DNA from: Roseomonas sp. KE0001 | GTDB taxonomy: Bacteria > Pseudomonadota > Alphaproteobacteria > Acetobacterales > Acetobacteraceae | Direction: 5' to 3' | DNA length: 64,000 nt | Assembly (NCBI RefSeq): GCF_016107285.1 | Contig: NZ_RCVQ01000006.1 | Coordinates: 124,001-188,000 of the forward strand | In this document: positions 26,072 to 37,444 of the stretch, piece after piece | Position numbering within the stretch: position 1 is the first letter of the stretch | Layout: every line of letters starts with the position of its first letter | The notes under the pieces: generated by a model | What the model saw: the letters and a program-made list of their open reading frames with translations, nothing else | What the model was told of the DNA's origin: nothing | The model's database searches: none | Position numbers and translations under genes: made by a program

Positions 26072-27312
26072 AGCGTCTCTCCCAGATGCTTGGCCACGGT
26101 GAAGATGTCCTTGTCGCCCCGGCCGGACAGGTTGAGCAGGATGATGCTCTCCTCCGGCATCTCCGGCGCCAGCTTCATCACCTGCGCCAGGCCATGCGCC
26201 GATTCCAGCGCCGGGATGATGCCTTCCAGCCGCGAGCAGAGCAGGAAGGCATCGAGCGCCTCCTGGTCGTTGATGCCGACATAGGTGACGCGGCCGATCT
26301 CGTGCAGCCAGGCGTGCTCCGGCCCGATGCCGGGATAGTCGAGCCCGGCCGAGATGGAATGCGCCTCGATGATCTGGCCGTGCGGGTCCTGCAGCAGATA
26401 GGTGCGGTTGCCGTGCAGCACGCCGGGCCGGCCCTTGTTGAGCGAGGCCGCGTGCTGTTCCGTCTCCATGCCGTGCCCGGCCGCCTCGACGCCCCAGATG
26501 GCGACGTCCGGATCGTCCAGGAAGGGATGGAACAGGCCCATGGCGGAGGAGCCGCCGCCGACGGCGCAGACCAGCGCGTCCGGCAGGCGGCCCTCGGCGG
26601 CCAGGATCTGGCTCCGCGCCTCCTCGCCGATCACGCACTGGAAGTCGCGCACCATCTGCGGGAAGGGGGCGGGGCCGGCCACGGTGCCGATGCAGTAGTA
26701 GGTGTCGGCGACATTGGCGACCCAGTCGCGCATCGCCTCGTTCATCGCATCCTTCAGCGTGCCGGCGCCGGAGGTGACGGGGATCACCTCGGCGCCCAGC
26801 AGCTTCATGCGGAAGACATTGGGCTGCTGCCGCTCGACATCGGTGGCGCCCATATAGACGACGCATTTCAGGCCGAAGAGGGCGCAGGCCGTGGCGGTGG
26901 CGACGCCGTGCTGCCCCGCGCCCGTCTCGGCGATGATGCGCGGCTTGCCCATGCGTTTGGCCAGCAGGATCTGGCCCAGCACGGCGTTGATCTTGTGCGC
27001 GCCGGTGTGGTTCAGCTCCTCGCGCTTGAAATAGATCTTCGCGCCCTTGCCGGAACCGGCGCCGGCCTCGGCCCGCGCGTGCTGCGTCAGCCGCTCGCAG
27101 AACCAGAGCGGGCTCGGGCGGCCGACGTAGTCCTTCAGCAGCCGCCGCCACTCCGCCATGAAGGCCGGGTCCTGGCGCGCGGCGAGATAGGCCTGCTCGA
27201 CCTCCTGGATGACCGGCATCAGGGTCTCGGCGACATAGCGGCCACCGAACTGACCGAAGCGGCCCCGGCCATCGGGGCCCTGGCGAAGCGAATTGGGCAG
27301 AGGCTGGTTCAC
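26068..27312 (-). CDS. trpB: Tryptophan synthase beta subunit
   Basis: A 414-residue PLP enzyme that condenses indole with serine. The PLP lysine is Lys107 in [27 protein letters not shown] and the phosphate-cradling VGGGSSAMG are present, as is the monovalent-cation region near the C-terminus. The GTG at 27312 is chosen because GGAGGAA precedes it at good spacing and the protein then begins at the usual place; the longer open frame overlaps trpF. It is coupled to trpA by a GTGA overlap. Confidence 0.96.
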   Translation of the reverse strand: MNQPLPNSLRQGPDGRGRFGQFGGRYVAETLMPVIQEVEQAYLAARQDPAFMAEWRRLLKDYVGRPSPLWFCERLTQHARAEAGAGSGKGAKIYFKREELNHTGAHKINAVLGQILLAKRMGKPRIIAETGAGQHGVATATACALFGLKCVVYMGATDVERQQPNVFRMKLLGAEVIPVTSGAGTLKDAMNEAMRDWVANVADTYYCIGTVAGPAPFPQMVRDFQCVIGEEARSQILAAEGRLPDALVCAVGGGSSAMGLFHPFLDDPDVAIWGVEAAGHGMETEQHAASLNKGRPGVLHGNRTYLLQDPHGQIIEAHSISAGLDYPGIGPEHAWLHEIGRVTYVGINDQEALDAFLLCSRLEGIIPALESAHGLAQVMKLAPEMPEESIILLNLSGRGDKDIFTVAKHLGETL

Positions 27313-27338
27313 GGGTTCCTCCGGGCTGAGGAACAGTG

Positions 27339-28016
27339 TTAGCCCGTGACGGGCCTGGGGGGTAGGGGGACCGCGGCCTGGCGGACGGCGGCCACGAAGG
27401 CGGCGATCCGCGCCGCGTCCTTGACGCCCCGGGCGCGCTCCACGCCGGAGGAGACATCCACGGCCGGCGCCCCGCTGATCCGCAGCGCGGTGGCGACATT
27501 GGCGGGGTCGAGGCCGCCGGCCAGCATCCAGGGGCGCGCGATCGGCCGGCCGGACAGCAGGCGCCAGTCGAAGCTGACGGCATTGCCGCCGGGCAGGCTG
27601 GCCCCCGCCGGCGGCTTGGCGTCGAGCAGGAAGCGGTCCACCGCCGGGGCGTAATCCTCCAGCCGCCGCAGATCCGCCGCGCCGGAGACGCCCAGCGCCT
27701 TCATCACCGGCAGGCCGAAACGGGCGCGGATCGCGGCGCAACGCTCCGGGGTCTCGGACCCGTGGAGCTGCAACAGGCCCAGCGGCGCCTCGGCCAGGAT
27801 GGCGGCGATCTCGTCGTCGGCCGCATCGACGACCAGGCCGACCGGCACGGGCGCCGCCGCCCCGCCACGCGCGATCAGCGCCGCCGCCCGGGAAGGGGTC
27901 ACGGCGCGCGGCGAGGCCGGATAGAAAACGAAGCCGGCCCAGTCGGCGCCGGCCCGCAGCGTGGCGTCATAGCCCTCGGCGTCGTTCAGCCCGCAGATCT
28001 TGATCCGCGCGGCCAT
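27339..28016 (-). CDS. trpF: Phosphoribosylanthranilate isomerase
   Basis: A 225-residue TIM barrel that performs the Amadori rearrangement in tryptophan synthesis. [10 protein letters not shown] gives the general-base Cys8, LLDAKPP gives the general-acid Asp132, and AGGLDPANV plus DVSSGVE form the phosphate site. The ATG at 28016 starts one base after the pyrF stop, and the gene ends 26 bases before trpB. trpE, trpG, trpD and trpC are not here, so the pathway is split, as is usual in alphaproteobacteria. Confidence 0.95.
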   Translation of the reverse strand: MAARIKICGLNDAEGYDATLRAGADWAGFVFYPASPRAVTPSRAAALIARGGAAAPVPVGLVVDAADDEIAAILAEAPLGLLQLHGSETPERCAAIRARFGLPVMKALGVSGAADLRRLEDYAPAVDRFLLDAKPPAGASLPGGNAVSFDWRLLSGRPIARPWMLAGGLDPANVATALRISGAPAVDVSSGVERARGVKDAARIAAFVAAVRQAAVPLPPRPVTG

Positions 28017-28017
28017 C

Positions 28018-28734
28018 TCAGCGGGGCAGGCTGGCCGCGATGGCGGCGGCCGCGGCGCCGGGCTCGGCCGCGCCGGTGATCGGCCGGCCGACCACCAGCC
28101 AGTCCGCCCCGGCGGCGACCGCCTCCTCCGGCGTCGCCACGCGCGCCTGGTCGCCGACGGCGCTGCCGGCGGGGCGGATGCCCGGCACCACCAGCAGGGG
28201 CGCGGCGCCGAAGGCATCGCGCAGCCGGCCGACCTCCTGCGGGCTGCAGACCAGCCCGTCCGCGCCGGCCTCCAGCGCCAGCCGGGCGAGGCGCAGCACC
28301 TGCTGCGTCGGGCCGCCGGAGACACCGGTCTCGGCCAGGGCGGCGGCGGTGAAGCTGGTCAGCACCGTCACGGCCAGGATGGCAGGCCGGGCCGGGCCGG
28401 CGGCTTCCTCGGCGGCGCGCCGGGCGGCCTCGATCATCGCCGCGCCGCCGCCGCCGTGCAGCGTCAGCATGGCGGGCGGGGCGCTGCCGGCACAGACCGA
28501 GCGCACGGCGCCGGCCGCGGTGTTCGGGATGTCGTGGAACTTCAGGTCGAGGAACACCGGCCGGTGCGCGGCGAGGCGGCGCACCACCGCGGGCCCGGCG
28601 GCGCAGAACAGCTCCAGCCCGACCTTCACCAGCCCGACATGCGGCGCGACGGCGCGCGCCCAGGCCTCGGCGCGGTCGGCCTCGGCGGTGTCGAGGGCGG
28701 CGATGATCCCGGCGCCGTTCGGCCTCGGCAGCAT
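28018..28734 (-). CDS. pyrF: Orotidine 5'-phosphate decarboxylase
   Basis: A 238-residue enzyme of UMP synthesis. The DxKxxD catalytic array is [10 protein letters not shown] (Lys65 and Asp68 among residues 63-72). [23 protein letters not shown] and the C-terminal GRPITGA phosphate loop agree with the group I family. It starts one base after the LapA-like gene stop and ends one base before trpF, so it is firmly inside the operon linking pyrimidine and tryptophan genes. Confidence 0.95.
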   Translation of the reverse strand: MLPRPNGAGIIAALDTAEADRAEAWARAVAPHVGLVKVGLELFCAAGPAVVRRLAAHRPVFLDLKFHDIPNTAAGAVRSVCAGSAPPAMLTLHGGGGAAMIEAARRAAEEAAGPARPAILAVTVLTSFTAAALAETGVSGGPTQQVLRLARLALEAGADGLVCSPQEVGRLRDAFGAAPLLVVPGIRPAGSAVGDQARVATPEEAVAAGADWLVVGRPITGAAEPGAAAAAIAASLPR

Positions 28735-28735
28735 C

Positions 28736-29092
28736 TCAGCGGGCCAGGAGGGCGGCGCGGGGCGGCGCGCCGGGGCGGGGCGGCACCAGCGCGGCCTCGG
28801 GCGGCGGCGGCTCGTAGCGCGCGCGCATCTCGGCCAGCTCCGCCTCCAGCAACTGCGCCGCGCGCTGCATCCGCCGCGCCCGGCGCCTGTAGGCGAGCGA
28901 GGCGCCCCAGGCGAGCAGCGCGCCCAGCAGGAAGGCGAGCGCCGCCGCGCCGAGCACGGCGCCGGCGAGCGGCACCTGCCAGACTAGGTCGAAGGGCCAG
29001 AAGCGCAGCGACACCGGCTCTGTGTTGGAGATGGCGAAGAGCACCAGCACCAGCAGCAGGAGAAGGGTGAGGAGGGAGCCGATCAGTCTCAT
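28736..29092 (-). CDS. LapA/DUF1049 family membrane protein
   Basis: A 118-residue protein with two N-terminal helices (about residues 3-22 and 40-65) around the conserved [14 protein letters not shown] motif, then a basic YRRRARR stretch, a short coiled coil and a Pro-rich tail. E. coli LapA acts with LapB in regulating LPS synthesis; whether this one does is unknown. It overlaps the ihfB stop (ATGA) and precedes pyrF by one base. The ihfB-lapA-pyrF order is widely conserved in proteobacteria. Confidence 0.88.
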   Translation of the reverse strand: MRLIGSLLTLLLLLVLVLFAISNTEPVSLRFWPFDLVWQVPLAGAVLGAAALAFLLGALLAWGASLAYRRRARRMQRAAQLLEAELAEMRARYEPPPPEAALVPPRPGAPPRAALLAR

Positions 29093-29418
29093 GATGCACT
29101 CGCTGGGCTGCGCGGGCCTCGCTTCGGGTCCTGCAGGGGCCCGCCATTGACGCGCTCGCGCAGTTCCTTGCCGGGCTTGAAATAGGGAACGGACTTGCCT
29201 TCCACCTCAACCGCCTCGCCGGTGCGCGGGTTGCGCCCGGTGCGCGGATCGCGGCGCTTGGCGGTGAAGGCACCGAAGCCGCGCAGCTCGACACGGTCGC
29301 CGCGCGCCAGGGCGTTGGTGATCTCGTCGAAGATGGTGCCGACGATCAGCTCGACATCGGGCTGGCGCAGGTGCGGATTCGCCGCGGCGAGCTGGGCGAT
29401 CAACTCGGACTTGGTCAT
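29089..29418 (-). CDS. ihfB: Integration host factor beta subunit
   Basis: A 109-residue HU/IHF-family DNA-bending protein. It starts [11 protein letters not shown], contains [14 protein letters not shown], the beta-arm tip GRNPRTGE with the intercalating Pro, and [12 protein letters not shown]. The Arg-rich, Pro-containing tail beyond residue 95 is typical of alphaproteobacterial copies. IHF beta pairs with IHF alpha, encoded elsewhere. It sits 40 bases after sppA on the same strand and overlaps the LapA-like gene. Confidence 0.93.
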   Translation of the reverse strand: MTKSELIAQLAAANPHLRQPDVELIVGTIFDEITNALARGDRVELRGFGAFTAKRRDPRTGRNPRTGEAVEVEGKSVPYFKPGKELRERVNGGPLQDPKRGPRSPASAS

Positions 29419-29458
29419 GGCGCCGCTGTCTCCTGCTGTCGCCCTGCGTCAGGGCCGA

Positions 29459-30391
29459 TCACCGGGGAAGCTGCCAAACGGCCCGGGCTCCGTCAATCGC
29501 AAGCCATTCTGAAACCAGGGCTTTCATCGCGGCGCGCAGGGAGAGGCCCAGCATCCGCTCGGCGGTGCCGCGCGGGTCCATCTCGCGCAGCGCGGTCCCG
29601 GCGGGGATGCCGTGCGCCTCGGCCAGCCAGGCGCGCGCCTCGGCCTCGCCGCCGATGGCATCGACCAGCTTCAGTTCCAGCGCCTGCCGTCCGGTATAGA
29701 CGCGGCCATCGGCCAGCGCGGCGACCTGCTCCCGTGGCAGCCCGCGGCCGGTGGCGACCAGGCCGACGAACTGGGCATGCATGTCGGCGATCACCGCCTG
29801 CAGCGCCTGCCGTGCCTCGGGTGTCATCGGGCGGAAGGGATTGGGCTGACCCTTCAGCGCGCCGGAGGTCAGCATCTCGGCGCGGATGCCGAGCATCTCC
29901 ATGAGTTCGCTGGCCTCGAAGGATTGCAGGATGACGCCGATCGAGCCGGTGAGGGTCGATTCCCGGGCGAAGACGCGCTCCGCCGGCAGGGCGATCATGT
30001 AGCCGGCCGAGGCCGCCGTGCCGCCCATCACCGCCGTGAGTGGCTTGCCGGCGGCGCGGAAGCGCGCCAGCGCGTGGTGCAGCCCCTCGCCCCCGGCCAC
30101 GGTGCCGCCCGGACTGTCGATGGCCAGGATCATGCCCCGCACGGCGGGGTTCCTGGCCGCCTCGTCGATCGCCTCGATCACCTTGCGGTCGTCGGTGATG
30201 GTGCCCTCGACCGCGAGCCGCACCAGGTGCCCGCCGGCGACATCGCCGAGGCCCCGGCCGAGGATGGCGAAGAGGGCGGCGGCGGCCAGCAGCACGGCGG
30301 CGACCCGCCAGGCCAGCAGCCGGCGCTTGAGCCTGCGGCGGTCGACCAGCAGGTCGTGTTCCAGGGATGCGGTCATGCTGCGCGCATCCAT
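29459..30391 (-). CDS. sppA: Signal peptide peptidase SppA, 36-kDa type
   Basis: A 310-residue membrane-bound S49 protease that degrades cleaved signal peptides. One helix (about residues 28-46) anchors it. LAIDSPGGTVAGG is the family strand, GGTAASAGYMIAL holds the catalytic Ser, STLTGSIGVI follows, and a Lys in GALKGQPNPF is in the expected dyad position. ATG 30391 or ATG 30376 could be the start; neither has a clear ribosome site. It belongs to the rpsA-sppA-ihfB gene order, here split by katE. Confidence 0.92.
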   Translation of the reverse strand: MDARSMTASLEHDLLVDRRRLKRRLLAWRVAAVLLAAAALFAILGRGLGDVAGGHLVRLAVEGTITDDRKVIEAIDEAARNPAVRGMILAIDSPGGTVAGGEGLHHALARFRAAGKPLTAVMGGTAASAGYMIALPAERVFARESTLTGSIGVILQSFEASELMEMLGIRAEMLTSGALKGQPNPFRPMTPEARQALQAVIADMHAQFVGLVATGRGLPREQVAALADGRVYTGRQALELKLVDAIGGEAEARAWLAEAHGIPAGTALREMDPRGTAERMLGLSLRAAMKALVSEWLAIDGARAVWQLPR

Positions 30392-30458
30392 GGCGGGGGA
30401 AGGGGGGGAGGGTCAAGCGGCGGCGCGCGCCCCCGGGGAGCGATGCGGCCGGCGGATG

Positions 30459-30493
30459 CCGCCGGGAGGAGCGGCGGGGGCTCCTCCCGGCGG
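30459..30493 (-). terminator. Perfect 14-bp stem immediately after katE
   Basis: Arms CCGCCGGGAGGAGC (30459-30472) and GCTCCTCCCGGCGG (30480-30493) pair perfectly around a 7-base loop, starting four bases beyond the katE stop. There is no T-run, but the stem is the strongest in this part of the window and would separate katE from sppA. Confidence 0.6.
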
Positions 30494-30497
30494 TGTC

Positions 30498-32615
<2,118 letters not shown>

Positions 32616-32735
32616 GGGCAGGGTCTCCGGTTCTCGTGAAGCCGCTCACGCGTCGGGGAACGCGGGGCGGGGAGCGGGCAGGGTGAGAACGCGGCAGGGC
32701 GGCGGGCGTTGAGCCACGAAAGTCCGAAACGCGAA

Positions 32736-32763
32736 CGCCCCGGGTGGAGGACCACCCGGGGCG
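32736..32763 (-). terminator. Terminator of rpsA
   Basis: A perfect 12-bp stem (CGCCCCGGGTGG / CCACCCGGGGCG) with an AGGA tetraloop lies 46 bases after the rpsA stop. On the minus strand it is followed by a T-rich stretch (TTCGCGTTTCGGACTTTCG). This should end rpsA transcription before katE. Outside this stem and a short weak repeat, the 194-base katE-rpsA spacer shows nothing clear. Confidence 0.72.
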
Positions 32764-32809
32764 CCGCGAAAGCCCGTCCCGGCACGGGGCCGGGACAGCG
32801 GTTCGAGGA

Positions 32810-34531
32810 TCAGTCCTCGGTCGCCATCTGGTTGCGGCGGCGGATGGCCGCGCCCAGGATGTCGCCCAGGGAGGCGCCGGAGTCGGCGGTGCCGTACTCC
32901 TTCATCGCCTCGCGCTCCTCCTCCACTTCCTTGCCCTTGATGGTCAGGGCCAGGCGGCGGGCGGCGCGATCCACGGCCGTCACCTTCGCATCGACCTTCT
33001 CGCCGATGGCGAACTTGTCGGGGCGCTGGTCGCCACGGTCGCGCGCCAGCTCGGCGCGGCGGATGAAGCCGGTCAGCACGTCATCGACCTTCACCTCGAT
33101 GCCGTTCTGCTCGACCTTCGTCACCACGCAGGTGACGATGTCGCCCTTGCGGACGCGGTCCAGCACCTCGGCGGCCGGATCGGCCTCGAGCTGCTTGATG
33201 CCGAGGGAGATGCGCTCCTTCTCCACATCGACGTCGAGCACCTTGGCCTTGACGATCTGGCCCTTCTGGTACTGCGCCATGGCCTGCTCGCCGGCCACGT
33301 CCCAGGACAGGTCGGACATGTGGACCATGCCGTCGATCTCGGGCGCCAGACCCACGAACAGACCGAACTCGGTGATGTTGCGGATCTCGCCCTCGACGAT
33401 CGAGCCCGGGCCGTGGCTCTCCAGGAACAGCTCCCAGGGATTGCCCTGGGCCTGCTTCAGGCCCAGCGAGATGCGGCGCTTCGGCTCGTCCACGTCCAGG
33501 ATCATCACGTCGACTTCCTGCGAAGTGGCGACGATCTTGCCCGGATGGACGTTCTTCTTGGTCCAGCTCATCTCGGAGACGTGGACCAGGCCCTCGACGC
33601 CCGGCTCCAGCTCCACGAAGGCGCCGTAGTCGGTGATGTTGGTCACGCGGCCCGAGAAGCGGGCGCCGACCGGGTACTTGATGGATACGCCCTCCCACGG
33701 GTCGGACATCAGCTGCTTCATGCCGAGGCTGATACGCTGCGTCTCGGAGTTGAAGCGGATGACCTGCACGCGGACCTGCTGACCGATGGTCAGGGCCTCG
33801 GAGGGGTGGTTGATGCGGCGCCAGGCGATGTCGGTGACATGCAGCAGGCCGTCCACGCCGCCGAGGTCCACGAACGCACCGTAGTCGGTGATGTTCTTGA
33901 CCACGCCGTCGAGGATCATGCCCTCCTTCAGGCCCTGGATCAGCTCCGAGCGCTGCTCGGCGCGGGTCTCTTCCAGCACGGCGCGGCGGGAGACCACGAT
34001 GTTGCCGCGGGCGCGGTCCATCTTCAGGATCTGGAAGGGCTGCGGGCTGCCCATCAGCGGGCCGACGTCGCGCACCGGGCGGATATCGACCTGGGAGCCG
34101 GGCAGGAAGGCCACGGCGCCGCCGAGGTCGACGGTGAAGCCACCCTTGACGCGGCCGAAGATCACGCCGTTGACGCGCTGCTGCGCGTTGAAGGCCTTCT
34201 CCAGATTGGTCCAGGCCTCCTCGCGGCGGGCCTTCTCGCGGGACAGGACGATCGAGCCGTCACGGTCCTCGTAGCGCTCGACGAAGAGCTCGATCACGTC
34301 GCCGGGCTGCACCTCGGCCTTCTGGCCCTGGGGCGCGAATTCCTTGAGGGGCACGCGCCCCTCGCTCTTCAGCCCGACATCCACGACCGCGAAGTCATCG
34401 TCGACCCGGATCACCTTGCCGGTGACGACGGAGCCGGCGAAGCCGGTGTCAGCGCCGAGCGTCGCATCGAGCAGCGCGGCGAAATCCTCGGTGCCGGCGG
34501 AGGTCGTGGACAGGCTGTTGGCATTTGCCAT
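32810..34531 (-). CDS. rpsA: 30S ribosomal protein S1
   Basis: A 573-residue protein with six S1 RNA-binding domains, which brings mRNA to the small subunit. Repeats are seen as GKVIRVDDDFAVVDVGLKSEG, GRVKGGFTVDLGGAVAFLPGS, KNITDYGAFVDLGGVDGLLH, TNITDYGAFVELEPGVEGLVH, RNITEFGLFVGLAPEIDGMVH and a divergent sixth (VEQNGIEVKVDDVLTGFI). The ATG at 34531 gives the usual N-terminus (MANANSLST); the frame is open to 34621. The ribosome site is weak (AGGA 13 bases upstream), as in other rpsA genes whose translation is autoregulated. Upstream is a 393-base leader before cmk. Confidence 0.96.
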   Translation of the reverse strand: MANANSLSTTSAGTEDFAALLDATLGADTGFAGSVVTGKVIRVDDDFAVVDVGLKSEGRVPLKEFAPQGQKAEVQPGDVIELFVERYEDRDGSIVLSREKARREEAWTNLEKAFNAQQRVNGVIFGRVKGGFTVDLGGAVAFLPGSQVDIRPVRDVGPLMGSPQPFQILKMDRARGNIVVSRRAVLEETRAEQRSELIQGLKEGMILDGVVKNITDYGAFVDLGGVDGLLHVTDIAWRRINHPSEALTIGQQVRVQVIRFNSETQRISLGMKQLMSDPWEGVSIKYPVGARFSGRVTNITDYGAFVELEPGVEGLVHVSEMSWTKKNVHPGKIVATSQEVDVMILDVDEPKRRISLGLKQAQGNPWELFLESHGPGSIVEGEIRNITEFGLFVGLAPEIDGMVHMSDLSWDVAGEQAMAQYQKGQIVKAKVLDVDVEKERISLGIKQLEADPAAEVLDRVRKGDIVTCVVTKVEQNGIEVKVDDVLTGFIRRAELARDRGDQRPDKFAIGEKVDAKVTAVDRAARRLALTIKGKEVEEEREAMKEYGTADSGASLGDILGAAIRRRNQMATED

Positions 34532-34924
34532 GAAGCGGAGTGTTCCTAACATCGCCCGGGAGAGGATCCCCGGGCCGATTCCTGCGCCCCCGCGGAACGG
34601 GAACGACTTGGCCGGGCGCATCCCTCGGGACCTGCGCCAACCGACCCTGTGACGATAGGCGGTGTGTCGGCCCGCCTGTTCCCGGCCCGGCGGGCTGGAT
34701 GCGCTTCACGAGGGAAGGAGCATCGCCGGGCCGGACACTCCGGGGCCCTGCGGCCTCGAAGTCCAGCGTTCGCCTAGGCCAGAGTCAGGCCGGGCGTCAA
34801 GCCGAATCCGACAGGACTGTAACGTTCCGGGAAAATCCAGCCGGATTCGGGACTTGGCGGCACCGCGGCGGTGGCCCGCGGGCCGTTCCCGCGATCCGGA
34901 TGCACCCCCGATCCGCTTGGCCGG
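34532..34924 (-). promoter_or_regulatory. rpsA leader region
   Basis: This 393-base spacer between cmk and rpsA has no credible ORF. It holds a promoter-like pair (34772-34800), a long inverted repeat CCGAATCCG (34802-34810) / CGGATTCGG (34842-34850), and GC-rich stems nearer the rpsA start. If the promoter is right, the rpsA mRNA carries a leader of over 220 bases, enough for the autoregulatory structure known for S1 messages. This is inference from position and length. Confidence 0.45.
34772..34800 (-). promoter_or_regulatory. Candidate rpsA promoter
   Basis: On the minus strand TTGACG (34800-34795) and CTAGGC (34777-34772) are separated by 17 bases. The -35 box is near-perfect, and the -10 keeps the CTA start seen in alphaproteobacterial housekeeping promoters, although its 3' half is GC-rich. 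Confidence 0.45.
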
Positions 34925-35557
34925 CTAGAGGCCCAGGCGCTCCCGCACCAGGGTGCGGGCGGCGGCGAAGGCGGCCTCGGCATCCAGCGCCGTGGTGTCC
35001 AGCAGGACCGCGTCCCGCGCCGGCTTCAGGGGGGCCACCGCGCGGCCGGCATCCTGGGCGTCGCGCGCCTGCAGCTCCGCCAGCACCACCGCCGGGTCGG
35101 CGGCGACGCCGCGATCGCGCAACTCCAGCCAGCGGCGCCGCGCCCTCTGCTCGGCGCTCGCGGTGACGAAGAGCTTCAGCGGCGCCTCGGGGAAGACGAC
35201 GGTGCCGATGTCGCGCCCGTCCATCACCGCGCCATGGGTCCGGCCGAAGTCGCGCTGCCAGTCGAGCAGGGCGGCGCGCACGGCGGGCAGGGCGGCGACG
35301 GCGCTGGCGGCCCGGTCCGCCTCCGGGCCGCGCAGATCGGCACGGTTGAGGTCGGCCGGGGTGAGGCCGCGCGCCGCAGCCTCGGCGGCGGCGGCGTCGC
35401 GCGGGTCGCGCCCGGCCTCCAGCACGCGGCGCCCGGTGGCGCGGTAGAGCAGGCCGGTGTCGAGATAGGGCAGGCCGAGCGCGGCGGCGAGGCGCCGGGC
35501 CAGGGTGCCCTTGCCGGCCGCGGCCGGCCCGTCCACGGCGATGACGGTCGCGCTCAT
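34925..35557 (-). CDS. cmk: Cytidylate kinase
   Basis: A 210-residue P-loop kinase that phosphorylates CMP and dCMP. The N-terminus [19 protein letters not shown] carries the Walker A loop (residues 10-18). [12 protein letters not shown], the [12 protein letters not shown] strand and [11 protein letters not shown] (LID arginines) follow. Its ATG overlaps the aroA stop as ATGA. The aroA-cmk-rpsA order is classic for proteobacteria. Confidence 0.95.
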   Translation of the reverse strand: MSATVIAVDGPAAAGKGTLARRLAAALGLPYLDTGLLYRATGRRVLEAGRDPRDAAAAEAAARGLTPADLNRADLRGPEADRAASAVAALPAVRAALLDWQRDFGRTHGAVMDGRDIGTVVFPEAPLKLFVTASAEQRARRRWLELRDRGVAADPAVVLAELQARDAQDAGRAVAPLKPARDAVLLDTTALDAEAAFAAARTLVRERLGL

Positions 35558-36915
35558 GCCGCCGTGTTCAGCCGCCGCAGGGCATCCGTTCCGGCGGCCC
35601 GGTTGATGAGGTCGGCGAAGCCGGGGAAGGAGGTGTCGATGAAGCTGGCATCGTCCACCGTGACCGGCGCCCCGGCCGCCAGGCCGAGGACCAGCGCGCT
35701 CATGGCGATGCGGTGGTCCATATGGGTCACGACGGTGCCGCCGCCGGCGGGGGGGTGGCCGGTGCCGTGCACCAGCATGTCGTCACCCTCGATCTCCACC
35801 CGGACGCCGTTGGCCGCGAGCAGGGCGGCGGTGGCGGCGACGCGGTCGCTCTCCTTGACCCGCAGTTCCGCGAGCCCGCGGAAGCGGCTGACCCCCTCGG
35901 CGCAGGCGGCGGCGACGGCCAGGATCGGGTATTCGTCGACCATCGAGGGCACGCGCTCCGGCGGCACGTCCACGGCGCGGAGCGCGCCGGCGCGGGCGGT
36001 CAGGTCGCCGGCCGGCTCGCCGCCCTCGGTGCGCGCATTCCCGACCTCGAGGTCGGCGCCCATCTCGCGCAGCGTGGTGAACAGCCCGGTGCGCAGCGGG
36101 TTCAGCCCGACATTCTCCACCGTCAGCGCCGAGCCCGGCACCAGCAGCGCGGCGACCAGCGGGAAGGCGGCGGAGGAGGGGTCGCCCGGCACGGCGATGG
36201 GGGCGGCCGTCAGTTCCGGCTGGCCTTCCAGCTCGATGACGCGGCGGTGGCCGTCGGCCTCGACCCGCACCGTGGCGCCGAAGTGGCGCAGCATGTTCTC
36301 GGTGTGGTCGCGCGTCGCCTCCGGCTCCACCACGCGCGTCACGCCGCGGGCGCAGAGCCCGGCCAGCAGCACGGCGGATTTCACCTGCGCCGAGGCCATG
36401 GGCAGGGTGTAGTCGAGCGGCAGCGGCGCGGCGGCGCCCTCGATGGCCAGCGGCAGGCGGCCGCCGGCCCGGCCGGAGAAGCGCGCGCCCGAGGCGGAGA
36501 GCGGATCGGTCACGCGCTTCATCGGCCGCTGGCGGAGGCTCGCGTCGCCGGTCAGCACGGCGAAGATGGGATGGCCCGCGAGCAGCCCGCAGATCAGCCG
36601 CGCGGCGGTGCCGGAATTGCCCATGTCGAGCACGTCGCCCGGCTCGACCAGCCCGCCGACGCCGCGCCCGGCGACGCGCCAGTGCCCCTCGCCCAGCCGC
36701 TCGACCGTGGCGCCGAGCGCGCGCATGGCCGCGGCGGTGCGCAGCACGTCCTCGCCTTCCAGCAGGCCGGTGATCCCGGTCTGGCCGACGGCCAGCGCGC
36801 CGAACATCAGCGCCCGGTGGCTGATCGACTTGTCGCCGGCGACGGTGAGACGCCCGGACAGGCCGCGCATCGGCCGGCTCGACCGGAGCGGGCGGGGAGG
36901 GTTGTCATGGCCCAT
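35554..36915 (-). CDS. aroA: 3-phosphoshikimate 1-carboxyvinyltransferase (EPSP synthase), class II
   Basis: A 453-residue enzyme of the shikimate pathway that joins PEP to shikimate 3-phosphate. [15 protein letters not shown] holds the PEP-binding Lys29, and [42 protein letters not shown] and LRVKESDR are in order. These and the total length resemble the class II (Agrobacterium CP4-like) enzymes. At the PEP loop it reads GNSGTAAR (residues 99-106), with Gly where the CP4 enzyme has Ala. The ATG at 36915 gives the standard N-terminus. It is translationally coupled to cmk. Confidence 0.95.
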   Translation of the reverse strand: MGHDNPPRPLRSSRPMRGLSGRLTVAGDKSISHRALMFGALAVGQTGITGLLEGEDVLRTAAAMRALGATVERLGEGHWRVAGRGVGGLVEPGDVLDMGNSGTAARLICGLLAGHPIFAVLTGDASLRQRPMKRVTDPLSASGARFSGRAGGRLPLAIEGAAAPLPLDYTLPMASAQVKSAVLLAGLCARGVTRVVEPEATRDHTENMLRHFGATVRVEADGHRRVIELEGQPELTAAPIAVPGDPSSAAFPLVAALLVPGSALTVENVGLNPLRTGLFTTLREMGADLEVGNARTEGGEPAGDLTARAGALRAVDVPPERVPSMVDEYPILAVAAACAEGVSRFRGLAELRVKESDRVAATAALLAANGVRVEIEGDDMLVHGTGHPPAGGGTVVTHMDHRIAMSALVLGLAAGAPVTVDDASFIDTSFPGFADLINRAAGTDALRRLNTAA

Positions 36916-37027
36916 GGTGGCCGGGGTTTGACATGGGGCGGGGTGCGTGGCAATGCGCGCCGGATTTTCTCGGCCGGCCCGTCTTCCGACCCTCCCTGGC
37001 CCGCCTTTCCCGGGATACACAACGCTG

Positions 37028-37351
37028 ATGGCCAAGCCTGAACTGGGACTGAAACGCACCTGCGTCGCCTGCGGCGCCAAGTTCTACGACATGGCGCGCC
37101 AGCCCGCCGTCTGTCCGAAATGCGGCACCGAGCAGCCCGCCGAGCAGCCCCGCCTGCGCCGCGCCGCCGCGCCGGTGGAGGAGAAGGTGAAGAAGCGGGT
37201 CGTCCCCGCCGAGGGCGATGTCGAGGACGATGTCGAGCTGGAGGACGTCGATTCCGACGACGCGCTGGACGACACCGAGGAGCTGGACGACAGCGAGGAC
37301 GACCTGGACGCCGAGATCGAGGTCGAGACCGACCGCGAGGAAGAGAACTGA
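37028..37351 (+). CDS. FYDLN-family acidic zinc-ribbon protein (TIGR02300)
   Basis: A 107-residue protein typical of alphaproteobacteria. Two Cys pairs (CVAC and CPKC) flank FYDM, a variant of the usual FYDLN, and form a small zinc ribbon in the first 35 residues. The rest is a very acidic, disordered tail of Asp/Glu runs. The family name describes the motif; the function is unknown, although the shape suggests nucleic-acid mimicry or a regulatory partner. It is divergent from aroA (112-base spacer) and followed by a strong intrinsic terminator. Confidence 0.9.
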   Translation: MAKPELGLKRTCVACGAKFYDMARQPAVCPKCGTEQPAEQPRLRRAAAPVEEKVKKRVVPAEGDVEDDVELEDVDSDDALDDTEELDDSEDDLDAEIEVETDREEEN

Positions 37352-37387
37352 GAGGCCGGGGCGGGCGCCGCCCCGTCCCGTCATGAG

Positions 37388-37419
37388 GGCCCGGGCGCGT
37401 GCAGCGTCCGGGCCTTTTT
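37388..37419 (+). terminator. Rho-independent terminator
   Basis: The stem GGCCCGGGCGC (37388-37398) pairs with GCGTCCGGGCC (37404-37414), with one G-U pair and a 5-base loop, and is followed by TTTTT. It is the clearest intrinsic terminator in the window and ends the FYDLN-family transcript 36 bases past its stop. Confidence 0.9.
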
Positions 37420-37444
37420 CTTGGGGTGCTGCGCCGGCGGGGCC

